Of a DNA stretch of 64,000 nt, positions 54,601 through 64,000 are shown one piece after another; the stretch's first letter is position 1; every line of letters begins with the position of its first letter. Where the stretch lies: the NCBI GenBank assembly GCA_963853835.1, contig OY970829.1, positions 26,995,764 to 27,059,763 on the forward strand, written 5' to 3'. Position numbers and translations under genes: made by a program. This stretch comes from Calendula officinalis (taxonomy: Eukaryota > Streptophyta > Magnoliopsida > Asterales > Asteraceae). The notes under the pieces are model-generated. The model ran no database searches. It worked only from the letters and a program-made list of their open reading frames with translations, and was not told where the DNA came from.

Positions 54601-55659
54601 GAAGAGGGATGTTCGGGCCGAAGTGGTGTTCGAGCCGAAGTGGGATGTTCGGGCCGAACTGGTGTTCGGGCCGAAGTGGTGTTCAGGCCGAAGTTCGGTG
54701 TTCGGTCCGAGGATGATGTTCGGGCTGAGGTTGAAGTTCGGGCCGAGGATGATGTTCGGGCCGTGGTTGAAGTTCGGGCCGAGGTCGGAGTTCGGGTCGA
54801 GGTTGAAGTTCGGGCCGAGGTTGAAGTTCGGGCCGAAAATGAAGTTCGAGCCGGGAATAGTGAAGAGTTCGGGCCGAACTTGTTCTTGGCAGTGATGAAC
54901 GAACCAGCTATTTTGGTTACTCGTGGACGTGAAACGGACACCCGAGCTGAAAGTTATGAATGTTTTAGTATAGCACCTTTTGTCACACAATCTTGGATAT
55001 TTAAGAGTTAGGGCCGAAGAGGGATGTTCGGGCCGAAGTGGTGTTCGGGCCGAAGTGGGATGTTCGGGCCGAAGTGGTGTTCGGGCCGAAGTGGGATGTT
55101 CGGGCCGAAGTGGTGTTCGGGCGGAAGTGGTGTTCGGGCCGAAGTTCGGTGTTCGGGCCGAGGATGACGTTCGGGCCGAGGTTGAAGTTCGGGCCGAAAA
55201 TGAAGTTCGGGCCGGGAACAGTGAAGAGTTCGGGCCGAACTTGTTCTTGGAAGTGACGAACGAACCAGCTATTTTGGTTACTCGTGGGCGTGAAACGGAC
55301 ACCCGAGCTGAAAGTTATGAATGTTTTAGTATAGCACCTTTTGTCCCACAATCTTGGATATTGAAGAGTTCGGGCCGAAGAGGGATGTTCGGGCCGAAGT
55401 GGTGTTTGGGCCGAAGTGGGATGTTCGGGCCGAAGTGGTGTTCGGGCCGAAGTGGTGTTCGGGCCGAAGTTCGGTTTTCGGACCGAGGATGATGTTCGGG
55501 CCGAGGTTGAAGTCCGGGCCAAGGTCGGAGTTCAGGCGAGGTTGAAGTTCGGGGCGAGGTTGAAGTTTGGGCCGGGAACAGTGAAGAGTTCGGGCCGAGG
55601 TTGAAGTTCCGGCCGAAAATGAAGTTCGGGCCGGGAACAGTGAAGAGTTCGGGCCGAAC

Positions 55660-58600
55660 TTGTTCTTGGCAGTGACGAACGAACCAGCTATTTTGGTTAC
55701 TTGTGGGCGTGAAACGGACACCCGAGCTGAAAGTTATGAATGTTTTAGTATAACACATTTTGTCACACAATCTTGGATATTGAAGAGTTCGGGCCGAAGA
55801 GGGATGTTCGGGCCGAATTGGTGTCCGGGCCGAAGTGGGATGTTCGGGCCGAAGTGGTGTTCGGGCCGAAGTGGTGTTCGGGTCGAAGATCGGTGTTCGG
55901 GCCGAGGATGATGTTCGGGCCGAGGTTGAATTTCGGGCCGAGGTCGGAGTTCGGGCCGAGGTTGAAGTTCGGGCCGAGGTTGAAGTTCGGGCCGAAAATG
56001 AAGTTCGGGTCGGGAACAGTGAAGAGTTCGGGCCGAAATTGTTCTTGGCAGTGACGAACGAACCAGCTATTTTGGTTACTCGTGTGCGTGAAACGGACAC
56101 CCGAGCTGAAAGTTATGAATGGTTTAGTATAGCACCTTTTGTCACACAATCTTGGATATTGAAGAGTTCGGGCCGAAGAGGGATGTTCGGGCCGAAGTGG
56201 TGTTCGGGCCGAAGTGGGATGTTCGGGCCGAAGTGGTGTTCGGGCCGAAGTGGTGTTCGGGCCGAAGTTCGGTGTTCGGGACGAGGATGATGTTCGGGCC
56301 GAGGTTGAAGTTCGGGCCGAGGTCAGAGTTTGGGCCGAGGTTGAAGTTCGGGCCGAGGTTGAAGTTCGGGCCGAAAATGAAGTTCGGGCCGGGAGCAGTG
56401 AAGAGTTCGGGCTGAACTTGTTCTTGGTAGTGACGAACGAACCAACTATTTTGGTTACTCGTGGCCGTGAAATGGACACCCGAGCTGAAAAGTTATGAAT
56501 GTTTTAGTATAACACCTTTTGTCACACAATCTTGGATATTGAAGAGTTCGGGCCGAAGAGGGATGTTCGGGCCGAAGTGGTGTTCGGGCCGAAGTGGTGT
56601 TCGGGCCGAAGTGGGATGTTCGGGCCGAAGTTGTGTTCGGGCCGAAGTGGTGTTCGGGCCGAAGTTCGGTGTTCGGGCCGAGGATGATGTTCGGGTCGAG
56701 GTTGAAGTTTGGGCCGAGGTCGGAGTTCGGGTCGAGGTTGAAGTTCGGGCCGAAAATGAAGTTCGGGCCGGGAACAGTGAAGTGTTCGGGCCGAACTTGT
56801 TCTTGGCAGTGACGAACGAACTAGCTATTTTGGTTACTCCTGGGCGTGAAACGGACACCCGAGCTGAAAGTTATGAATGTTTTAGTATAGCACCTTTTGT
56901 CACACAATCTTGGATATTGAAGAGTTCGGGCCGAAGAGGGATGTTCGGGCCGAAGTGGTGTTCGGGCCGAAGTGGGATGTTCGGGCTGAAGTGGTGTTCG
57001 GGCCGAAGTGGTGTTCGGGCCGAAGTTCGGTGTTCGGGCCGAGGATGATGTTCGGGCCGTGGTTGAAGTTCGGGCCGAGGTCGGAGTTCGGGTCGAGGTT
57101 GAAGTTCGGGCCGAGGTTGAAGTTCGGGCCGAAAATGAAGTTCGGGCCGGGAACTGTGAAGAGTTCGGGCCGAACTTGTTCTTGGCAGTGACGAACGAAC
57201 CAGCTATTTTGGTTACTCGTGGGCGTGAAACGGACACCCGAGCTGAAAGTTATGAATGTTTTAGTATAGCACCTTTTGTCACACAATCTTGGATATTGAA
57301 GAGTTCGGGCCGAAGAGGGATGTTCGGGCCGAAGTGGTGTTCGAGCCGAAGTGGGATGTTCGGGCCGAACTGGTGTTCGGGCCGAAGTGGTGTTCAGGCC
57401 GAAGTTCGGTGTTCGGTCCGAGGATGATGTTCGGGCCGAGGTTGAAGTTCGGGCCGAGGTCGGAGTTCGGGCCGAGGTTGAAGTTCGGGCCGAGGTTGAA
57501 GTTCGGGCCGAAAATGAAGTTCGGGCCGGGGTTGAAGTTCGGGCCGAAAATGAAGTTCGGGCCGAAGTGGGATGTTCGGGCCGAAGCGGTGTTCGGGCCG
57601 AAGTGGTGTTCGGGCCGAAGTTCGGTGTTCGGGCCGAGGATGATGTTCGGGCCGAGGTTGAAGTTCGGGCCGAGGATGATGTTCGGGCCGTGTTTGAAGT
57701 TCGGGCCGAGGTCGGAGTTCGGGTCGAGGTTGAAGTTCGGGCCGAGGTTGAAGTTCGGGCCGAAAATGAAGTTCGAGCCGGGAATAGTGAAGAGTTCGGG
57801 CCGAACTTGTTCTTGGCAGTGACGAACGAACCAGCTATTTTGGTTACTCGTGGACGTGAAACGGACACCCGAGCTGAAAGTTATGAATGTTTTAGTATAG
57901 CACCTTTTGTCACACAATCTTGGATATTTAAGTGTTGGGGCCGAAGAGGGATGTTCGGGCCGAAGTGGTGTTCGGGCCGAAGTGGGATGTTCGGGCCGAA
58001 GTGGTGTTCGGGCGGAAGTGGTGTTCGGGCCGAAGTTCGGTGTTCGGGCCGAGGATGATGTTCCGGCCGAGGTTGAAGTTCGGGCCGAAAATGAAGTTCG
58101 GGCCGGGAACAGTGAAGAGTTCGGGCCGAACTTGTTCTTGGCAGTGACGAACGAACCAGCTATTTTGGTTACTCGTGGGCGTGAAACGGACACCCGAGCT
58201 GAAAGTTATGAATGTTTTAGTATAGCACCTTTTGTCCCATAATCTTGGATATTGAAGAGTTCGGGCCGAAGAGGGATGTTCGGGCCGAAGTGGTGTTCGG
58301 GCCGAAGTGGGATGTTCGGGCCGAAGTGGTGTTCGGGCCGAAGTGGTGTTCGGGCCGAAGTTCGGTGTTCGGACCGAGGATGATGTTCGGGCCGAGGTTG
58401 AAGTTCGGGCCAAGGTCGGAGTTCGGGACGAGGTTGAAGTTCGGGGCGAGGTTGAAGTTTGGGCCGGGAACAGTGAAGAGTTCGGGCCGAGGTTGAAGTT
58501 CGGGCCGAAAATGAAGTTCGGGCCGGGAACAGTGAAGAGTTCGGGCCGAACTTGTTCTTGGCAGTGACGAACGAAGCAGCTATTTTGGTTACTTGTGGGC

Positions 58601-61600
58601 GTGAAACGGACACCCGAGCTGAAAGTTATGAATGTTTTAGTATAGCACCTTTTGTCCCATAATCTTGGATATTGAAGAGTGCGGGCCGAAGAGGGATGTT
58701 CGGGCCGAAGTGGTGTTCGGGCCGAAGTGGGATGTTCGGGCCGAAGTGGTGTTCGGGCCGAAGTGGTGTTCGGGCCGAAGTGGTGTTCGGGCCGAAGTTC
58801 GGTGTTCGGACCGAGGATGATGTTCGGGCCGAGGTTGAAGTTCGGGCCAAGGTCGGAGTTCGGGACGAGGTTGAAGTTCGGGGCGAGGTTGAAGTTTGGG
58901 CCGGGAACAGTGAAGAGTTCGGGCCGAGGTTGAAGTTCGGGCCGAAAATGAAGTTCGGGCCGGGAACAGTGAAGAGTTCGGGCCGAACTTGTTCTTGGCA
59001 GTGACGAACGAACCAGCTATTTTGGTTACTTGTGGGCGTGAAACGGACACCCGAGCTGAAAGTTATGAATGTTTTAGTATAACACATTTTGTCACACAAT
59101 CTTGGATATTGAAGAGTTCGGGCCGAAGAGGGATGTTCGGGCCGAATTGGTGTTCGGGCCGAAGTGGGATGTTCGGGCCGAAGGGGTGTTCGGGCCGAAG
59201 TGGTGTTCGGGTCGAAGATCGGTGTTCGGGCCGAGGATGATGTTCGGGCCGAGGTTGAATTTCGGGCCGAGGTCGGAGTTCGGGCCGAGGTTGAAGTTCG
59301 GGCCGAGGTTGAAGTTCGTGCCGAAAATGAAGTTCGGGTCGGGAACAGTGAAGAGTTCGGGCCGAACTTGTTCTTGGCAGTGACGAACGAACCAGCTATT
59401 TTGGTTACTCGTGTGCGTGAAACGGACACCCGAGCTGAAAGTTATGAATGGTTTAGTATAGCACCTTTTGTCACACAATCTTGGATATTGAAGAGTTCGG
59501 GCCGAAGAGGGATGTTCGGGCCGAAGTGGTGTTTGGGCCGAAGTGGGATGTTCGGGCTGAAGTGGTGTTCGGGCCGAAGTGGTGTTCGGGCCGAAGTTCG
59601 GTGTTCGGGACGAGGATGATGTTCGGGCCGAGGTTGAAGTTCGGGCCGAGGTCGGAGTTTGGGCCGAGGTTGAAGTTCGGGCCGAGGTTGAAGTTCGGGC
59701 CGAAAATGAAGTTCGGGCCGGGAGCAGTGAAGAGTTCGGGCTGAACTTGTTCTTGGCAGTGACGAACGAACCAACTATTTTGGTTACTCGTGGCCGTGAA
59801 ATGGACACCCGAGATGAAAAGTTATGAATGTTTTAGTATAACACCTTTTGTCACACAATCTTGGATATTGAAGAGTTCGGGCCGAAGAGGGATGTTCGGG
59901 CCGAATTGGTGTTCGGGCCGAAGTGTTGTTCGGGCCGAAGTGGGATGTTCGGGCCGAAGTTGTGTTCGGGCCGAAGTGGTGTTCGGGCCGAAGTTCGGTG
60001 TTCGGGCCGAGGATGATGTTCGGGTCGAGGTTGAAGTTTGGGCCGAGGTCGGAGTTCGGGCCGAGGTTGAAGTTCGGGCCGAAAATGAAGTTCGGGCCGG
60101 GAACAGTGAAGTGTTCGGGCCGAACTTGTTCTTGGCAGTGACGAACGAACTAGCTATTTTGGTTACTCGTGGGCGTGAAACGGACACCCGAGCTGAAAGT
60201 TATGAATGTTTTAGTATAACACCTTTTGTCACACAATCTTGGATATTGAAGAGTTCGGGCCGAAGAGGGATGTTCGGGCCGAAGTGGTGTTCGGGCCGAA
60301 GTGGGATGTTCGGGCCGAAGTGGTGTTCGGGCCGAAGTTCGGTGTTCGGGCCGAGGATGATGTTCGGGCTGTGGTTGAAGTTCGGGCCGAGGTCGGAGTT
60401 CGGGTCGAGGTTGAAGTTCGGGCCGAGGTTGAAGTTCGGACCGAGGTTGAAGTTCGGACCGAAAATGAAGTTCGGGCCGGGAACTGTGAAGAGTTCGGGC
60501 CGAACTTGTTCTTGGCAGTGACGAACGAACCAGCTATTTTGGTTACTCGTGGGCGTGAAACGGACACCCGAGCTGAAAGTTATGAATGTTTTAGTATAGC
60601 ACCTTTTGTCACACAATCTTGGATATTGAAGAGTTCGGGCCGAAGAGGGATGTTCGGGCCGAAGTGGTGTTCGAGCCGAAGTGGGATGTTCGGGCCGAAC
60701 TGGTGTTCGGGCCGAAGTGGTGTTCAGGCCGAAGTTCGGTGTTCGGTCCGAGGATGATGTTCGGGCCGAGGTTGAAGTTCGGGCCGAGGTCGGAGTTCGG
60801 GCTGAGGTTGAAGTTCAGGCCGAGGTTGAAGTTCGGGCCGAAAATGAAGTTCGGGCCGGGAACAGTGAAGAGTTCGGGCCGAACTTGATCTTGGCAGTGA
60901 CGAACGAACAAGCTATTTTGGTTACTCGTGGGCGTGAAACGGACACCCGAGCTGAAAGTTATGAATGTTTTAGTATAACACCTTTTGTCACACAATCTTG
61001 GATATTGAAGAGTTCGAGCCGAAGAGGGATGTTCGGGCCGAAGTGGTGTTCGGGCCGAAGTGGGATGTTCGGGCCGAAGCGGTGTTCGGGCCGAAGTGGT
61101 GTTCGGGCCGAAGTTCGGTGTTCGGGCCGAGGATGATGTTCGGGCCGAGGTTGAAGTTCGGGCCGAGGATGATGTTCGGGCCGTGGTTGAAGTTCGGGCC
61201 GAGGTCGGAGTTCGGGTCGAGGTTGAAGTTCGGGCCGAGGTTGAAGTTCGGGCCGAAAATGAAGTTCGAGCCGGGAATAGTGAAGAGTTCGGGCCGAACT
61301 TGTTCTTGGAAGTGACGAACGAACCAGCTATTTTGGTTACTCGTGGGCGTGAAACGGACACCCGAGCTGAAAGTTATGAATGTTTTAGTATAGCACCTTT
61401 TGTCCCATAATCTTGGATATTGAAGAGTTCAGGCCGAAGAGGGATGTTCGGGCCGAAGTGGTGTTCGGGCCGAAGTGGGATGTTCGGGCCGAAGTGGTGT
61501 TCGGGCGGAAGTGGTGTTCGGGCCGAAGTTCGGTGTTCGGGCCGAGGATGATGTTCGGGCCGAGGTTGAAGTTCGGGCCGAGGTTGAAGTTCGGGCCGAA

Positions 61601-62300
61601 TATGAAGTTCGGGCTTGGAACAGTGAAGAGTTCGGGCCGAACTTGTTCTTGGCAGTGACGAACGAACCAGCTATTTTGGTTACTCGTGGGCGTGAAACGG
61701 ACACCCGAGCTGAAAGTTATGAATGTTTTAGTATAGCACCTTTTGTCCCACAATCTTTGATATTGAAGAGTTCGGGCCGAAGAGGGATGTTCGGGCCGAA
61801 GTGGTGTTCGGGCCGAAGTGGGATGTTCGGGCCGAAGTGGTGTTCGGGCCGAAGTTCGGTGTTCGGACCGAGGATGATGTTCGGGCCGAGGTTGAAGTTC
61901 GGGCCAAGGTCGGAGTTCGGGACGAGGTTGAAGTTCGGGGCGAGGTTGAAGTTTGGGCGGGAACAGTGAAGAGTTCGGGCCGAGGTTGAAGTTCGGGCCG
62001 AAAATGAAGTTCGGGCCGGGAACAGTGAAGAGTTCGGGCCGAACTTGTTCTTCGCAGTGACGAACGAACCAGCTATTTTGGTTACTTGTGGGCGTGAAAC
62101 GGACACCCGAGTTGAAAGTTATGAATGTGTTAGTATAACACATTTTGACACACAATCTTGGATATTGAAGAGTTCGGGCCGAAGAGGGATGTTCGGGCCG
62201 AATTGGTGTTCGGGCCGAAGTGGGATGTTCGGACCGAAGTGGTGTTCGGGCCGATGTGGTGTTCGGGTCGAAGATCGGTGTTCGGGCCGAGGATGATGTT
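55660..62300 (+). repeat. Higher-order repeat family, period about 3329 bp, irregular copies
   Basis: Blocks starting near 55660 and 58989 match at an offset of 3329 bp, and a further related block starts near 62045 at 3056 bp. Shared tags are the ACTTGTGGGCG head, GTCGAAGATCGG, and the GGGAGCAGTGAAG tail. Related variant order also occurs in the 4164-bp block, so both derive from a common ancestor. Confidence 0.65.
57187..57817 (+). repeat. Composite satellite monomer (631 bp), the longest in the window
   Basis: Near 57530 a GGCCGGGG junction replaces the usual GGGAACAGTG and leads through gttgaag and aaatgaag subunits into a second full body. The intervening head is missing. The fusion mixes two monomer subfamilies (GAACTGG type and GAAGCGG type). 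Confidence 0.75.
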
Positions 62301-64000
62301 CGGGCCGAGGTTGAATTTCGGGCCGAGGTCGGAGTTCGGGCCGAGGTTGAAGTTCGGGCCGAGGTTGAAGTTCGGGCCGAAAATGAAGTTCGGGTCGGGA
62401 ACAGTGAAGAGTTCGGGCCGAACTTGTTCTTGGCAGTGACGAACGAACCAACTATTTTGGTTACTCGTGTGCGTGAAACGGACACCCGAGCTGAAAGTTA
62501 TGAATGTTTTAGTATAGCACCTTTTGTCACACAATCTTGGATATTGAAGAGTTCGGGCCGAAGAGGGATGTTCGGGCCGAAGTGGTGTTCGGGCCGAAGT
62601 GGGATGTTCGGGCCGAAGTGGTGTTCGGGCCGAAGTGGTGTTCGGGCCGAAGTTCGGTGTTCGGGACGTGGATGATGTTCGGGCCGAGGTTGAAGTTCAG
62701 GCCGAGGTCGGAGTTTGGGCCGAGGTTGAAGTTCGGGCCGAGGTTGAAGTTCGGGCCGAAAATGAAGTTCGGGTCGGGAGCAGTGAAGAGTTCGGGCTGA
62801 ACTTGTTCTTGGCAGTGACGAACGAACCAACTATTTTGGTTACTCGTGGCCGTGAAATGGACACCCGAGCTGAAAAGTTATGAATGTTTTAGTATAACAC
62901 CTTTTGTCACACAATCTTGGATATTGAAGAGTTCGGGCCGAAGAGGGATGTTCGGGCCGAAGTGGTGTTCAGGCCGAAGTGGGATGTTCGGGCCGAAGTG
63001 GTGTTCGGGCCGAAGTGGTGTTCGGGCCGAAGTTCGGTGTTCGGGCCGAGGATGATGTTCGGGTCGAGGTTGAAGTTTGGGCCGAGGTCGGAGTTCGGGC
63101 CGAGGTTGAAGTTCGGGCCGAAAATGAAGTTCGGGCCGGGAACAGTGAAGTGTTCGGGCCGAACTTGTTCTTGGCAGTGACGAATGAACTAGCTATTTTG
63201 GTTACTCGTGGGCGTGAAACGGACACCCGAGCTGAAAGTTATGAATGTTTTAGTATAGCACCTTTTGTCACACAATCTTGGATATTGAAGAGTTCGGGCC
63301 GAAGAGGGATGTTCGGGCCGAAGTGGTGTTCGGGCCGAAGTGGGATGTTCGGGCCGAAGTGGTGTTCGGGCCGAAGTGGTGTTCGGGCCGAGGATGATGT
63401 TCGGGCCGTGGTTGAAGTTCGGGACGAGGTCGGAGTTCGGGTCGAGGTTGAAGTTCGGGCCGAGGTTGAAGTTCGGGCCGAAAATGAAGTTCGGGCTGGG
63501 AATAGTGAAGAGTTCGGGCCGAACTTGTTCTTGGCAGTGACGAACGAACCAGCTATTTTGGTTACTCGTGGGCGTGAAACGGACACCCGAGCTGAAAGTT
63601 ATGAATGCTTTAGTATAGCACCTTTTGTCACACAATCTTGGATATTGAAGAGTTCGGGCCGAAGAGGGATGTTCGGGCCGAAGTGGTGTTCGGGCCGAAG
63701 TGGGATGTTCGGGCCGAAGTGGTGTTCGGGCCGAAGTGGGATGTTCGGGCCGAAGTGGTGTTCGGGCCGAAGTGCTGTTCGGGCCGAAGTTCGGTGTTCG
63801 GGCCGAGGATGATGTTCGGGCCGAGGTTGAAGTTTGGGCCGAGGTCGGAGTTTGGGCCGAGGTTAAAGTTCGGGCCGAAAATGAAGTTCGGGCCGGGAAC
63901 AGTGAAGAGTTCGGGCCGAACTTGTTCTTGGCAGTGACGAACGAACTAGCTATTTTGGTTACTCGTGGGCGTGAAACGGACACCCGAGCTGAAAGTTATG

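Larger units (their letters stand above)
10179..64000 (+). repeat. Satellite DNA array, about 147 head-to-tail monomers
   Basis: Each monomer opens with a 117-bp head starting AGTGACGAACGAACC, followed by 17-19-bp subrepeats and a closing segment ending CTTGTTCTTGGC. By manual count there are about 146 complete monomers and one cut by the window edge. Most are 309-440 bp long, with frequent lengths of 327, 345, 360-362 and 379 bp that differ by whole subrepeats. All are in the same orientation. The array is G+C- and CG-rich, unlike the AT-rich element beside it. ORFs up to 498 codons occur on both strands, but they follow from the repeat unit and I call none a gene. No transposon other than the element at the left edge interrupts the array. 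A centromeric or heterochromatic location is possible but not shown. Confidence 0.97.

Noticed and set aside
10168..64000. Hundreds of ORFs of 60-500 codons on both strands in the satellite region
   Set aside because: The 18-bp subunits lack stops in five of six frames and the unit length is a multiple of three, so long frames arise automatically. Peptides are mere repeats (FGPRLK, VRAEVE, RPELQP, SARTST, LGPNFN) and there is no start context, intron or promoter pattern that is consistent between copies.
10179..64000. CRISPR-like array of short repeats
   Set aside because: Repeats are 17-19 bp with no unique spacers, the setting is a plant genome, and no cas gene is present. It is a satellite with subrepeats.
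10296..64000. CENP-B box in the subrepeats
   Set aside because: The core TTCGGGCCGA resembles the start of the box (TTCG), but the required A and CGGG at fixed spacing do not line up in the units I checked.
10179..64000. Ribosomal intergenic spacer repeats
   Set aside because: No rRNA gene, Pol I promoter or ETS-like sequence is seen in 54 kb of uninterrupted repeats.

Overview
The window is plant nuclear DNA, most likely eudicot. The evidence is a Ty1/copia LTR retrotransposon with plant-type pol motifs, plant-style promoter, intron and UTR signals, and a very large tandem satellite. Similarity of the third gene to proteins I associate with Asteraceae copia elements hints at an asterid, but that is memory, not a search. 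No bacterial gene, tRNA, rRNA or CRISPR array was seen.

Positions 1-10178 hold the 3' three quarters of a Sirevirus-like copia element. In order these are a 5'-truncated gag with a coiled coil and CCHC knuckle (2-1564), an intact pol with protease, integrase, reverse transcriptase and RNase H in the -1 frame relative to gag (1555-4929), and a 463-bp spacer with promoter-like features (4930-5392). Then comes a third gene read as two exons around a 686-bp intron (5393-6773 and 7460-9282) and broken by two in-frame stops. The element ends with a polypurine tract (9355-9363) and a 3' LTR (9365-10178) that starts TGTTA and ends TAACA. The 5' LTR, primer binding site and gag N-terminus lie upstream of the window.

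Positions 10179-64000 are one head-to-tail satellite array of roughly 147 monomers by manual count, all in the same orientation and running off the right edge. A monomer (about 310-440 bp, commonly 360-380) has a 117-bp unique head followed by about 9-14 short subrepeats of 17-19 bp. Each subrepeat begins with TTCGGGCCGA(A/G), a small dyad. The array contains higher-order duplications with periods near 3904, 2474, 4164, 757 and 3329 bp, plus headless composite monomers. The many long ORFs there, on both strands, are by-products of stop-poor 18-bp repeats; I call no gene. The LTR end abuts a satellite head directly, so the retrotransposon appears to have inserted into the array.

The most interesting signal is a short motif, ATACYGA or its complement TCRGTAT, repeated about 55 times across the retrotransposon, in coding and non-coding DNA and on both strands, and seemingly absent from the satellite. 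The element also carries a third gene with its own promoter-like region, an intron and a nuclear-looking, non-envelope product. I propose, as a hypothesis, that the motif is the DNA target of this accessory protein or of a host factor.
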